The notes under the pieces were generated by a model. It was not told where the DNA came from and did not search any database. It was given only the letters and a program-made list of their open reading frames with translations. 56,095 bases of DNA from Pseudoduganella rivuli (GTDB lineage Bacteria > Pseudomonadota > Gammaproteobacteria > Burkholderiales > Burkholderiaceae_D). A program made the translations under genes and the position numbers. Shown piece by piece: positions 33,471 to 42,783 of this stretch (position 1 is the stretch's first letter; each line of letters opens with the position of its first letter). The stretch lies in contig NZ_WKJJ01000034.1 of assembly GCF_009674485.1 (NCBI RefSeq), forward strand, positions 1 to 56,095. The letters run 5' to 3'.

Positions 33471-33863
33471 TTACGGCTCCGCCGCGTGGCACACCACGCA
33501 CAATTTGTTCCCGTCCGGATCCCGGAAATACGCGCCGTAATAATGCGGATGGTACTCCGGCCGCAATCCCGGCGCGCCCTCGCTGCGGCCCCCATGCGCC
33601 AGCGCCACGGCATACGCCGCATCCACCACCGCGCGCGACGGCGCCTGCAGCGCCACCATTTGCCCATTGCCGCACGACGCGTCGCCCGCATACGGCTTGC
33701 CGACAATGAACAGCGGACGGGGCGCGTCGGCCGGCATCCACGCGGCCCATGGGCGGCCGTCATCCCTGAACTTTTGCGGCAAACCCAGGCTGTCCATCAG
33801 CGGCGCATAGAAGGCATAGGCCCGGTCGAAATCGCTGACTCCCAGGTAAATATGCGACAACAT
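33471..33863 (-). CDS. VOC family (glyoxalase-like) protein
   Basis: A 130-residue glyoxalase-fold protein. The first strand is MLSHIYLGVSDFDRAYAFYAPLMDSLG and the C-terminal metal/substrate motif is YYGAYFRDPDGNKLCVVCH. Substrate is unknown; similar small proteins are abundant in proteobacteria. GAGGAAG lies 7 bases before the ATG. It diverges from the P450 gene with only 59 bases between the starts, so the two promoters overlap. Confidence 0.88.
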   Translation of the reverse strand: MLSHIYLGVSDFDRAYAFYAPLMDSLGLPQKFRDDGRPWAAWMPADAPRPLFIVGKPYAGDASCGNGQMVALQAPSRAVVDAAYAVALAHGGRSEGAPGLRPEYHPHYYGAYFRDPDGNKLCVVCHAAEP

Positions 33864-33922
33864 GGGTGTCTTCCTCTCAAAAATGTGGCGTAAAATATAA
33901 CAAATTATAGACGGAGACTAAT

Positions 33923-35398
33923 ATGCCCGAGGATATTGCGGCCGAGCAAACCGTGCTGCCCGGCGGTGTGGTACGGACGATTGCGGAATTGCCGGGGCCG
34001 AAGGGCATTCCAATTCTCGGCAATGCCCGGCAAATCCAGCCGAAGCAATTCCACCGCACGCTGGAAAAATGGGCGCGCCAGTACAACGGCACGTATAAAT
34101 TCCGGGTGGCCAAGCGCACGTTTGTCGTCGTGTCCGACCGCGATGCGATCGCCAATATCCTGCGCGACCGGCCCGTCACGTTCCGCCGCTCGTCGCGCAC
34201 GGCGCGCATGCTGGAAGAGGCGGGGACGCGGGGCTTGTTTACCGCCGAGGGCGAAGAATGGCGCCGCCAGCGCAAGCTGGGCATGCGGGCGCTGACGCCG
34301 GAAGTGGTGCACCGTTACTTCCCCAACCTGGTCATGATGACGGAACGCTTGCTGGCCCGCTGGAACGCGGCGCTGGCGGCGGGACGCCCCGTCGATGTGC
34401 TGCGCGACCTGAAGGCGTACACGCTGGATGTGACGATCGGCCTGGCCATGGGGCAGGACATCAACACGCTGGAACACGAAGACAACCCGCTGCAGCGCGA
34501 TATCGAATTCCTGTTCAACATGGTGGCGCGCCGCCTGACGTCGCCGTTTGCCTACTGGCGCCTGTTCAAGATGAAGGTCGACCGCGATGCGGATGCCGCG
34601 CACCAGCGCATCCAGGGCGCCATCACGGGTTTCATCGCCCAGACCCGCGCGCGGCTGGAGCAGGACCCGTCACTGCGCACCCGTCCGTCGAACATGCTGG
34701 AAGCGCTGGTGGCCGCGCGCGATGAAGCCGACTCGGGCTTCTCGGATGCGGAAGTGATCGGCAACGCCATCACGATGGTGTTTGCCGGCGAAGATACGAC
34801 GTCCAACACGATTGCCTGGCTGCTGCACCTGTTGTCGCACAACCCGCAGGCGGCCGCTAGCGCCGGGGACGAAGCGGCGGCCCTGATGGGCATGGACACG
34901 GTGGTGCGCGACCTGCGCCTGCTGGACCAGTTCCTGTATACGGATGCCGCCACGCGGGAAGCCATGCGCCTGAAACCGGTCGCGCCCTTCATGGCGGCGG
35001 AACCGAATGTGGATACCGTGGTCGATGGCGTGGCCACGCCGGCTGGCACGATTATTTTCCTGATGCTGCGCCATGCGGCGGAGCGCAGCAACGATTTCGA
35101 GCGGCCAGAACAATTCGATCCCGCGCGCTGGCTGAACGACAGCGGCGCGGAAGCGGCCAGCGATCCGGGCCGCAAATTGTTCCCGTTTGGCGGCGGCCCC
35201 CGTTTCTGCCCCGGACGCTACCTGGCGATGGCGGAAATCAAGATGGTGATGGCGATGATCATGCGCAACTTCACGCTGTCGGTGAAACCCGGCGCGCCGG
35301 AAGTGGAAGAGCGCTTCACGTTCACGATGACGCCCAGCGCCTTGCCGCTGCTGCTGCACCCGCGCAAGGATGTCGCACGTGTGGCTTCCGCTGCGTAA
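33923..35398 (+). CDS. Cytochrome P450
   Basis: A 491-residue haem monooxygenase without a membrane anchor. The proline-rich start is ELPGPKGIPILGN; the oxygen-activating I-helix motif is AGEDTT (288-293); the K-helix ExxR is EAMR (346-349); the haem-binding loop is FPFGGGPRFCPGRYLA with axial C429. The overall pattern is closer to the eukaryote-like CYP102/CYP4 style bacterial P450s than to CYP101-type proteins. Substrate is unknown, and no ferredoxin or reductase gene is adjacent. GGAG lies 7 bases upstream of the ATG. Confidence 0.95.
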   Translation: MPEDIAAEQTVLPGGVVRTIAELPGPKGIPILGNARQIQPKQFHRTLEKWARQYNGTYKFRVAKRTFVVVSDRDAIANILRDRPVTFRRSSRTARMLEEAGTRGLFTAEGEEWRRQRKLGMRALTPEVVHRYFPNLVMMTERLLARWNAALAAGRPVDVLRDLKAYTLDVTIGLAMGQDINTLEHEDNPLQRDIEFLFNMVARRLTSPFAYWRLFKMKVDRDADAAHQRIQGAITGFIAQTRARLEQDPSLRTRPSNMLEALVAARDEADSGFSDAEVIGNAITMVFAGEDTTSNTIAWLLHLLSHNPQAAASAGDEAAALMGMDTVVRDLRLLDQFLYTDAATREAMRLKPVAPFMAAEPNVDTVVDGVATPAGTIIFLMLRHAAERSNDFERPEQFDPARWLNDSGAEAASDPGRKLFPFGGGPRFCPGRYLAMAEIKMVMAMIMRNFTLSVKPGAPEVEERFTFTMTPSALPLLLHPRKDVARVASAA

Positions 35399-35517
35399 GT
35401 TTTATGCAACACCGGCGGCGTTTTGCCCTTGGTAAATGATTGCGATTCGATAAAAAACTGCTAGCCTTGCGGTTTCGGCAAGTGCCGAGCCACATAAAAA
35501 AATTCGCAGGGGACAGT

Positions 35518-36045
35518 ATGTTGAAGAAAATCGCCATCGGCATTCTTGCCGTCGTCGTCATTATCCTGGGGCTGGCCATGGCGCAGCCGAATTCGTTTGC
35601 CGTGTCGCGCAGCATCGTCATCAAGGCGCCGGCCGACAAAATCTATCCGCTGATCAGCGACTTCCACCAGTGGAGCGCCTGGTCGCCCTGGGAACACCTG
35701 GATCCCAACATGAAACGCACATTCACGGGCGCCGCCAGTGGCGCCGGTGCGATTTACAGCTGGGAAGGCAATGACGCCGTGGGCGCCGGCCGGATGGAAA
35801 TCACTGGCGCGCAGCCGCCGGCAAAAATCGACATCAAGCTGGATTTCCTGAAACCCATCGCATCGCAAAACAGCACTGTGTTTGCCCTGCAGCCGGAAGG
35901 TGACGGTACCAAAGTCGTGTGGACCATGTCCGGTCCCAGTTCGTTCATGACCAAGCTGATGGGGGTGTTCCTTTCGATGGACAAGATGATCGGCCCCGAC
36001 TTTGAAAAAGGCCTGGCCAGCATGAAAGCGGCGGCGGAAAAGTAA
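35518..36045 (+). CDS. SRPBCC-family protein with membrane anchor
   Basis: A 175-residue protein with an uncleaved-looking N-terminal hydrophobic segment (residues 4-24, IAIGILAVVVIILGLAMA) followed by a START/Bet v1-like SRPBCC domain that begins SRSIVIKAPADKIYPLISDFHQWSAWSPW. This is the polyketide-cyclase-like SRPBCC type often named YndB-like or annotated as a potassium transporter homologue without evidence. It probably binds a hydrophobic ligand on the periplasmic or cytoplasmic face. AGGGGAC lies 5 bases before the ATG at 35518. Confidence 0.88.
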   Translation: MLKKIAIGILAVVVIILGLAMAQPNSFAVSRSIVIKAPADKIYPLISDFHQWSAWSPWEHLDPNMKRTFTGAASGAGAIYSWEGNDAVGAGRMEITGAQPPAKIDIKLDFLKPIASQNSTVFALQPEGDGTKVVWTMSGPSSFMTKLMGVFLSMDKMIGPDFEKGLASMKAAAEK

Positions 36046-36130
36046 CCCAGCGCACAGACTTTCGTCAAACCGCATGTGATATTGCAGTCAGGTTTATACT
36101 GGGTGTAAGTGCATGATGGGGAGGTGTGCT

Positions 36131-36562
36131 ATGAACGTCGTTACCCGCATCGCGCTGGCCTGCGCCATTGCCGGCGCTGCCGCCAGCTCGGTGGCCGCCC
36201 CCGTGCGGTCAGACCACCCCATCGTCGGTACCTGGCGCTTCGTGCTGCCCGACGGTTCCTGCCACGAAGTCTACCGCATGCGCGCCGACGGCACGGCGCT
36301 GATCACCAGCGCGGCCGAAGTGGTGGAAACCGAATTCGATATCGACGACCAGCCGGACGAAAACGGCTTTTACAAGGCGCTCGATAAAATCATCAAGGAC
36401 AACGGCAAGCACGATTGCACGGGCCAGATTTCCGAAGTCGGCCATGCGGTCTCCAGCTTCATCCTGTTCCATCCGTCCGGCAACATGTTCCTGATGTGCT
36501 TGCAGCGCAGCATGGAAGCATGCCTGGGACCGTTCATCCGGGAAAAAGGCAGCGAAACCTGA
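36131..36562 (+). CDS. Small exported protein of unknown function
   Basis: A 143-residue protein with a clear signal peptide (residues 1-24, ending SSVAA). The mature part contains HPIVGTWRFVLPDGSCHEVY, a pattern of lipocalin-like single-sheet domains, and four cysteines that could form two disulfides. GGAGG precedes the ATG by 7 bases. It ends one base before the convergent AraC gene. I do not recognise a specific family beyond the lipocalin resemblance. Confidence 0.78.
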   Translation: MNVVTRIALACAIAGAAASSVAAPVRSDHPIVGTWRFVLPDGSCHEVYRMRADGTALITSAAEVVETEFDIDDQPDENGFYKALDKIIKDNGKHDCTGQISEVGHAVSSFILFHPSGNMFLMCLQRSMEACLGPFIREKGSET

Positions 36563-36563
36563 C

Positions 36564-37598
36564 CTAGGTATTGGCTTCGCGCCAGGCGCCCGGGTTCATC
36601 CCCGCCCAATCCCGAAATGCGTGGTTGAACGCGCTCTGCTCCTGGTACCCCAGCAAAAACGCGATATCCACCAGCGACAGTCCCGGCTGCCGCAAATAAT
36701 CCTGCGCCAGCGCATAGCGGGTCTGGTCCAGCACGTGCTGGAAACTGATGCCTGCGTCGGCCAGCTTGCGCTGCAACGTGCGCGGCGACAGTCCCAGTTC
36801 TTCCGCCACCGGCGCCAGCCGTACCTGGCCCTGCGCCAGGCCCCGGACGATGGCGTCGCGCACTTGCGCGGCAATGCCCGCATCGGCTTGCGTGCGCTGC
36901 TTTAACAGGCTTTCCGCATGTTGCTGCAGGACGGGATACAGCAGCGGGTCCGCATTCGGCACCGGCCACGACAGTAGTTGCGCATCGAACGCCGCCACGT
37001 TGGCGGGCGCATTGAAATGGGGCAGGACGCCGAACACCCGCACATACTCGCCGTGCAGGGCGGGATCGCCGCCGTCGTGCGTCAGCGCCAGGTCGGCGGC
37101 GGGTAATGGCATGCCGGCCAGCCAGTTGCCGAACACGCGGATACCGGCAAACACGCTGTCGGCCAGGTGGCGCGCCGTGGCGGGATAGCGGCTGTGCCAG
37201 GTGTAGCGGGCGATCGCGCCATCGACTTCCAGTGCGGAGCGGCCCAGGTCATGCGCCAGCTGTTCATAGCGCTGTGTCTGTTCCAGCGCGTGGCCGAAAT
37301 CGCGGCAGCTGAGCAGCACCAGGCCATACACGCTGTACGTCCCCAGCTTGACCCGTTCGCCCACGTGCAGGCCGAAATGGTGGTCGTCGGCCAGGGTGGC
37401 GGCAATATCGAGCAGGCGCACGTAATCGTTGGCGGGCAGGATTTCCGGCAGCGGATCCAGGCTGCCCGATGGCAGGCCGGCGGCCAGTTCGAGGTCGCGC
37501 GCCGCCACGCCGTGCGCGGCGGCCGCTTCCAGCAGCGGCAGCAGGTAGGCGCCGGCCACGCGGCCCGCGCTGGCATAATCGAACAAGGCGGTTGTCAT
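36564..37598 (-). CDS. AraC-family transcriptional regulator
   Basis: A 344-residue regulator with an N-terminal ligand-binding domain of the arabinose-binding type found in OruR/ArgR-like AraC proteins, and a C-terminal double helix-turn-helix (about 245-340). The second HTH and signature read LSLVDIAFLLGYQEQSAFNHAF followed by FRDWAGMNPGAWR. It diverges from the AGPS-like / GlpD / FGGY operon at 37692 and is its probable regulator. The ATG at 37598 (MTTALFDYAS) gives the usual family start. Confidence 0.92.
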   Translation of the reverse strand: MTTALFDYASAGRVAGAYLLPLLEAAAAHGVAARDLELAAGLPSGSLDPLPEILPANDYVRLLDIAATLADDHHFGLHVGERVKLGTYSVYGLVLLSCRDFGHALEQTQRYEQLAHDLGRSALEVDGAIARYTWHSRYPATARHLADSVFAGIRVFGNWLAGMPLPAADLALTHDGGDPALHGEYVRVFGVLPHFNAPANVAAFDAQLLSWPVPNADPLLYPVLQQHAESLLKQRTQADAGIAAQVRDAIVRGLAQGQVRLAPVAEELGLSPRTLQRKLADAGISFQHVLDQTRYALAQDYLRQPGLSLVDIAFLLGYQEQSAFNHAFRDWAGMNPGAWREANT

Positions 37599-37633
37599 GA
37601 ATGCGCAATACCTTCGAAGCAAATGAATCTAAG

Positions 37634-37664
37634 CTGGCGCCTGTCTTCTGGCAAAGAGCGCCAG
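37634..37664. promoter_or_regulatory. Inverted repeat in the AraC/oxidase gap
   Basis: CTGGCGC (37634-37640) and GCGCCAG (37658-37664) form a perfect seven-base inverted repeat spaced by 17 bases. TATAGC follows at 37665 as a possible -10 of the operon. AraC regulators more often use direct repeats, so the role is uncertain. Confidence 0.4.
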
Positions 37665-37691
37665 TATAGCAAGTCATGTGGAGAATAAACG

Positions 37692-39335
37692 ATGCGACGT
37701 TGGAATGGCTGGGGTGACGATACGATCAGTTTTGCGCTGGCGCCGGATGCGCTGGCGTTCCTGGCAGAGCGCGTGGGCGACGGCCACGGCGTGACCGACG
37801 CCAGCTTCGAGCAGGCGTGCGCGCAAGTGGCGCCATCGCGGCTGCCGCCGCACCGGCTGATCGAGACCGCCGCGCCGGTGCGCGTGCGCCACGCGCTGGG
37901 CCAAAGCTTGCCGGACTGGCTGAAACTGCGCTATGGCCGCATCGGCGCCACGCCGGACGGCGTGGCCTTCCCGGAAAGCGCGGACGACGTGCGCGAATTG
38001 CTGCACTACGCGCAGCGCTACCATGTGGCGCTGATTCCACACGGCGGCGGCACCAGCGTGGCCGGCCACCTGACGGCCGAAGCGGGCGCGCTGCCCGTGC
38101 TGTCGGTCAGCACCACCCGCATGTGCCGCCTGCAGCACCTGGACCACGAATCGCAACTGGCCACGTTTGGCGCCGGGGTGTTCGGTCCCGACCTGGAAGC
38201 GCAATTGCGCGCCCACGGTTTCACCCTGGGCCATTTCCCGCAATCGTTCGAATACTCGACGCTGGGCGGCTGGATCGTCACCCGTTCGTCCGGCCAGCAA
38301 TCGCTGCGCTATGGCCGCATCGAGCAACTGTTTGCCGGCGGCGTGATGGAAACCCCGGCCGGGCGGCTGGACATCCAGACCTTCCCCGCGTCGGCGGCCG
38401 GCACGGACTTGCGTGAAATCGTGCTGGGTTCCGAAGGCCGCATGGGCATCCTGACGGAAGCCACCGTGCGGGTGACGCCGGCGCCTGAATATGAAGCGTT
38501 CCACGCCGTGTTTTATCCGGACTGGCACAGCGCGGAACGGGCCGTGCGCGAACTGGCGCAGGCCAAACTGGGCCTGTCGATGTTGCGCCTGTCGAACGGC
38601 GTGGAAACACAAACCATGCTGGCGCTGGCGGGCCACAAGAAACTGATCGGCGTGCTGGAAGCGTATTTGTCGCTGCGCGGTTGCGGCGAAGGTAAATGCA
38701 TGCTGATGATCGGCGCCAGCGGCGACAGGGCGCAAGCCCGCGCCGCCATGGCGCAGGCCTTGACGCTGGCCCGCAAGCGGGGTGGCGTGCACATCGGCCG
38801 CAAGTTGGGCGACAAGTGGAAGCAAAACCGCTTCCGCAACGTCTACCTGCGCAACGCCGCATGGGAACATGGCTACGTGATCGACACGGTGGAAACCGCG
38901 GTGGACTGGCCGCGCGTGGAAAGCACCATGCTGGCGGTGGAAGCGGCGGCCAGGCAGGCGCTGGCCGTGCACGGCGAGCATGTGCATACCTACACGCACC
39001 TGTCGCATTTGTATGCGCAGGGCGCCAGCGTCTACACGACATTCGTGTACCGGCTGGCCGGCAATTTCGACGAAGACATGGCGCGCTGGCGCACGTTGAA
39101 GGGCGCCGTCAGCCAGGCCATCGTCGACTGCGGCGGCACCATCAGCCACCAGCACGGCGTGGGCAGCGACCACGCGCCTTACCTGGCGGCGGAAAAAGGA
39201 GAGATAGGCATGGCCGCGATGGCCGCCATCTTCCGCCATTTCGACCCGCAGGGCGTGATGAACCCGGGCAAACTGCTGCCGAATGTGCAGCCATCGCAGC
39301 CATCGCGGGCGCCATCGCAAGGGATCGCGGCGTGA
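37692..39335 (+). CDS. FAD-binding oxidase, alkylglycerone-phosphate synthase-like
   Basis: A 547-residue flavoprotein of the FAD-linked oxidase (VAO/PCMH) superfamily. The FAD-binding part has LIPHGGGTSVAGHL, FGAGVFGPDLEAQL, GHFPQSFEYSTLGGWI and LGSEGRMGILTEATVRV. The C-terminal HQHGVGSDHAPYL matches the histidine-rich motif of eukaryotic AGPS, the peroxisomal ether-lipid enzyme that exchanges an acyl chain for an alkyl chain on dihydroxyacetone phosphate. Bacterial relatives may instead oxidise a 2-hydroxyacid. It overlaps the GlpD gene by 4 bases (GTGA), so the two are coupled. The AraC gene diverges upstream. Confidence 0.85.
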   Translation: MRRWNGWGDDTISFALAPDALAFLAERVGDGHGVTDASFEQACAQVAPSRLPPHRLIETAAPVRVRHALGQSLPDWLKLRYGRIGATPDGVAFPESADDVRELLHYAQRYHVALIPHGGGTSVAGHLTAEAGALPVLSVSTTRMCRLQHLDHESQLATFGAGVFGPDLEAQLRAHGFTLGHFPQSFEYSTLGGWIVTRSSGQQSLRYGRIEQLFAGGVMETPAGRLDIQTFPASAAGTDLREIVLGSEGRMGILTEATVRVTPAPEYEAFHAVFYPDWHSAERAVRELAQAKLGLSMLRLSNGVETQTMLALAGHKKLIGVLEAYLSLRGCGEGKCMLMIGASGDRAQARAAMAQALTLARKRGGVHIGRKLGDKWKQNRFRNVYLRNAAWEHGYVIDTVETAVDWPRVESTMLAVEAAARQALAVHGEHVHTYTHLSHLYAQGASVYTTFVYRLAGNFDEDMARWRTLKGAVSQAIVDCGGTISHQHGVGSDHAPYLAAEKGEIGMAAMAAIFRHFDPQGVMNPGKLLPNVQPSQPSRAPSQGIAA

Positions 39336-41017
39336 ACTGGCATACGACGTTTGGCGCCGCCGCGCAGGCGGGATCGTCGTCGCTGTGGCAACCGGGCGGC
39401 CGCTCCGCGCTGGCCGACGTGCTGGGGCGCGAGTGGGATGTGCTGGTGATCGGCGGCGGCATCACGGGCGCCGGCATCCTGCTGGAAGCGGCGCGCCGCG
39501 GCCTGTCGGTGCTGCTGGTGGAACAGCGCGACTTTGCGTGGGGCACGTCGAGCCGCTCGTCGAAACTGGTGCACGGCGGCCTGCGCTACCTGAAGGAAGG
39601 CAAATTCGGCCTGACGCGCGAATCCGTGCATGAACGGGAAGCGCTGCTGCGCGATGCGGCCGGGCTGGTGGTGCCGCAAAGCTTTGCCTTCGGCGATTAT
39701 CCGGGCCGCAAGCCGGGGCGCACGGCGTTTTTGATCGGGCTGGCGCTGTATGACCTGATGGCGGGCAAACGCGCGCGCCAGCGCCACTACGTGGGGCGCG
39801 ACGAATTCCTCGGACTGGCGCCGAATATCGATGGCGAAGGGCTGCGCGGCGGCATGTGCTACGCGGACGCCAAGACCGACGATGCGCGCCTGGTCATGCG
39901 CGTGTTGCAGGAAGCGCAGGCGCTGGGCGGCGTGGCCGTTAATTACGTGTCGGTGCAAGGCTTGCTGCGCGACGGCGTGACGGTGAAGGGCGCCACGGTG
40001 CGCGATGAATTGAGCGGGGCGCACTATACAGTGCCGGCCAAGGTGGTGATCAGCGCCACCGGCGCCTGGGCAGACCGGCTGCGCCCCCTGGAACACGGCA
40101 ATCCGCCGCGTGATGGCGTCGCCGCGCCGGGCCACAAGCCCGGTGCGGCGGACGGCCACCGCTTGCGGCCATTGCGCGGCAGCCACCTGGTGCTGCCACA
40201 CTGGCGCCTGCCGCTGGCGCAGGCGGTCAGCCTGATGCACCCGGCCGACGGGCGTCCCGTGTTTGCCTTCCCGTGGGAAGGCGTCACCCTGGTGGGCACG
40301 ACCGATGTCGACCACCGCGATGACATGTCGTTCGAGGCGTCGATCACGCGCGCCGAACTCGATTACCTGCTGGCCGCGCTGCGCAGCCAGTTCCCGCAAC
40401 TGGACCTGGGCGAAGCGGACATCGTCGCCACCTATGCCGGCGTGCGTCCCGTCATCGACAGCGGCCAGGCCGACCCGTCGAAGGAAACCCGCGAACATGC
40501 GCTGTGGCTGGAGCACGGCTTGTTGACGGTCACCGGCGGCAAGCTGACCACGTTCCGCGTGATCGCGCTCGATGCGCTGCGCAAGGCGGCGCCGCTGTTG
40601 CCGCAATGGCGCGCCAGCCTGGACTTGCGCCCGGTGTTTTCCGCGCCGGCGCGGCTGCCGCATGTGAAGGGCTTGCCGGCGGGGCAGGGCGAACGCTTGC
40701 CGGGCCGCTATGGCGCGCTGGCCGCCGACGTGATTGCGTGCGCGCACGATGGCGAACTGGCGGAAATCCCCGGCACGGCCAGCATCTGGGCGCAATTGCG
40801 CTGGGCCGCGCGCCACGAATCCGTGCAGCGGCTGGACGATTTGCTGCTGCGCCGCCTGCGCATCGGCATCCAGCTGCGCGGCGGCGGGGCCGCGATCCTG
40901 CCGCAAGTGCGGGCCATTTGCCAGCCGGAGCTGGGCTGGAGCGATGCGCGCTGGGAAGCCGAGCAGGCCGCCTACCTGGCGCTGTGGCGCAAGCATTACA
41001 GCATTCCGCAGCCGTGA
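39332..41017 (+). CDS. glpD: Glycerol-3-phosphate dehydrogenase/oxidase
   Basis: A 561-residue FAD-dependent GlpD-family enzyme, normally a membrane-associated dehydrogenase that makes dihydroxyacetone phosphate and feeds the quinone pool. The dinucleotide site is VIGGGITGAGILLEAARRG and the family signature is SSRSSKLVHGGLRYLKEG. Further marks are FPWEGVTLVGTTDVDH and VTGGKLTTFRVIA. The start is GTG at 39332, overlapping the preceding stop, with AAGGGA about 8 bases upstream; the frame is open upstream but in the wrong frame of the oxidase gene. Its operon partners suggest a specialised pathway rather than ordinary glycerol use, and no glpF or glpR is present. Confidence 0.9.
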   Translation: MNWHTTFGAAAQAGSSSLWQPGGRSALADVLGREWDVLVIGGGITGAGILLEAARRGLSVLLVEQRDFAWGTSSRSSKLVHGGLRYLKEGKFGLTRESVHEREALLRDAAGLVVPQSFAFGDYPGRKPGRTAFLIGLALYDLMAGKRARQRHYVGRDEFLGLAPNIDGEGLRGGMCYADAKTDDARLVMRVLQEAQALGGVAVNYVSVQGLLRDGVTVKGATVRDELSGAHYTVPAKVVISATGAWADRLRPLEHGNPPRDGVAAPGHKPGAADGHRLRPLRGSHLVLPHWRLPLAQAVSLMHPADGRPVFAFPWEGVTLVGTTDVDHRDDMSFEASITRAELDYLLAALRSQFPQLDLGEADIVATYAGVRPVIDSGQADPSKETREHALWLEHGLLTVTGGKLTTFRVIALDALRKAAPLLPQWRASLDLRPVFSAPARLPHVKGLPAGQGERLPGRYGALAADVIACAHDGELAEIPGTASIWAQLRWAARHESVQRLDDLLLRRLRIGIQLRGGGAAILPQVRAICQPELGWSDARWEAEQAAYLALWRKHYSIPQP

Positions 41018-41056
41018 TTCGCCGTATCATCACTGAAACATACAACGAGACTCAGC

Positions 41057-42619
41057 ATGTCCGGTCCCTATCTCCTTTCCATCGACAATGGCACGCAGAG
41101 CGTGCGCGCGCTGCTGTTCGACCTGGCGGGTAACCTGGTCGCCAAGACCCAGGTGCATTTGCAGGCGTATTACTCCGACCATCCCGGCTGGGCCGAGCAC
41201 GACGCGGACGGCTACTGGCGCGCCGTGGGCGTGGCTTGCCAGCGCCTGTGGGCCGAGCATCCGGACACGCGGGCGCACGTCAAGGGCGTGGCGGTCACCA
41301 CGCAGCGCGGCACCGTCATCAATGTCGACAGAGACGGCAAGCCGCTGCGTCCCGCCATCACGTGGCTGGACCAGCGCCGCACGGACGACGTGCCGCCGAT
41401 CGGCCCGCTGTGGAAGGCGGCCTTCAAGATGGCCGGCGTCGACGGCACGATCAATTACTTCCGGCGCGAAGCGGAAATGAACTGGATCAAGGCGCACCAG
41501 CCGGCCATCTGGGACGCCACGCACAAGGTGCTGCTGCTGTCGGGCTACCTGAATTACAAGCTCAGTGGCCGCATGGCCGATTCCACCGGTTCGCAGGTGG
41601 CGTACATGCCGTTCGATTACAAGCGCCACCAGTGGGCGGGTGGCCGCGACTGGAAATGGCAGGCGCTGGCCGTGCGTCCCGACATGTTGCCGGAACTGGT
41701 GAAGCCGGGCACGGTGATCGGCGCGGTGACGGCCGACGCGGCGCAAGCCACCGGTATCCCGCTGGGGACGCCGCTGGTGGCGGCCGCCGCCGACAAGGCG
41801 TGCGAAGTGATCGGCGCCGGTTGCCTGGAGCCGCACATCGGCTGCCTCAGTTATGGCACCACGGCCACCATCAACACCACCAACACCAGGTACATCGAAG
41901 TCACGCCGTTCATCCCGCCCTATCCGGCCGCGATTCCCGGCGCGTACAGCACTGAAGTACAGATTTTCCGCGGCTTCTGGATGGTCAACTGGTTCAAGGA
42001 ACAGTTCGGCGACCGCGAGCAGGCCGTGTCGATGGAAACGGGCGAATTGCCGGAAGCGCTGTTCGACCGCCTGGTCAACGCGGTGCCGCCCGGTTCGATG
42101 GGCCTGATGCTGCAGCCGTACTGGAGTCCCGGCATCAAGGTGCCGGGCCCGGAAGCGAAGGGCGCCATGATCGGCTTTGGCGACGTGCACACGCGCGCGC
42201 ACATGTACCGCGCGATCCTCGAAGGGCTGGCCTATGCACTGCGCGAAGGGAAAGAGCGGATTGAAAAGCGCGGCGGCGTGCCGATCACGGAATTGCGCAT
42301 CGCCGGCGGCGGTTCGCAAAGCGATGCGGCCATGCAGCTGTCGGCCGATATCTTCGGCTTGCCGGCCGCACGCGCCCACGTCTATGAAACGTCCGGCCTG
42401 GGCGCGGCGATCGCCGTCGCGGCGGGCCTGGGCCTGCATGCGGATTTCGCCACCGCGATCCGCGCCATGACGCGCAAGGGACGCGTGTTCCACCCGGACC
42501 CGGAGGCGACCCGCATCTATGAACAGTTGTACCAGCGCGTGTATGTGAAGATGTACAAGCGCTTGCAGCCGATGTATGCGGAGATTGCCGATATCACCGG
42601 TTATCCGGAACGGTGCTGA
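41057..42619 (+). CDS. FGGY-family carbohydrate kinase
   Basis: A 520-residue sugar or polyol kinase of the ASKHA fold. The phosphate-binding start is LLSIDNGTQSVRALLFD, TTQRGT lies in the conserved nucleotide/substrate region, and the C-terminal adenosine motif is ELRIAGGGSQSDAAMQL. It is closer to xylulose/erythritol-type FGGY kinases than to GlpK. It follows the GlpD gene by 39 bases and the three genes form one operon. A glycerol-, dihydroxyacetone- or tetritol-like substrate is an inference from the neighbours. Confidence 0.9.
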   Translation: MSGPYLLSIDNGTQSVRALLFDLAGNLVAKTQVHLQAYYSDHPGWAEHDADGYWRAVGVACQRLWAEHPDTRAHVKGVAVTTQRGTVINVDRDGKPLRPAITWLDQRRTDDVPPIGPLWKAAFKMAGVDGTINYFRREAEMNWIKAHQPAIWDATHKVLLLSGYLNYKLSGRMADSTGSQVAYMPFDYKRHQWAGGRDWKWQALAVRPDMLPELVKPGTVIGAVTADAAQATGIPLGTPLVAAAADKACEVIGAGCLEPHIGCLSYGTTATINTTNTRYIEVTPFIPPYPAAIPGAYSTEVQIFRGFWMVNWFKEQFGDREQAVSMETGELPEALFDRLVNAVPPGSMGLMLQPYWSPGIKVPGPEAKGAMIGFGDVHTRAHMYRAILEGLAYALREGKERIEKRGGVPITELRIAGGGSQSDAAMQLSADIFGLPAARAHVYETSGLGAAIAVAAGLGLHADFATAIRAMTRKGRVFHPDPEATRIYEQLYQRVYVKMYKRLQPMYAEIADITGYPERC

Positions 42620-42627
42620 ACGCAGCC

Positions 42628-42745
42628 TGTGTATAAGTTTCCCCTGCGCAAAAAATAAGCAGAAAAACTTTGTTGTTTAAAATCAGGTACTTAGATTGCG
42701 GTTTGCGGGCTTCTTAACAACTTTGTCCACAGAAACTGTTAACAA
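42628..42745. repeat. AT-rich DnaA-box-like repeat, copy 1
   Basis: Starts with TGTGTATAA (reverse of TTATACACA, a consensus DnaA box) at 42628 and contains TTGTCCACA (one mismatch to a DnaA box) at 42723. The latter is flanked by TTAACAA (42714) and GTTAACAA (42738). It lies in the 274-base gap downstream of the kinase gene, which holds no gene. Confidence 0.7.
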
Positions 42746-42783
42746 TTCTTAAGGTTGGCAGACAGTTACGGGCCTGAAGTCCG

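Noticed and set aside
38696..39331. Long N-terminal extension of GlpD
   Set aside because: The upstream open frame overlaps the AGPS-like gene in another frame and reads as a basic low-complexity shadow; GTG 39332 with its ribosome site and 4-base overlap is the real start.
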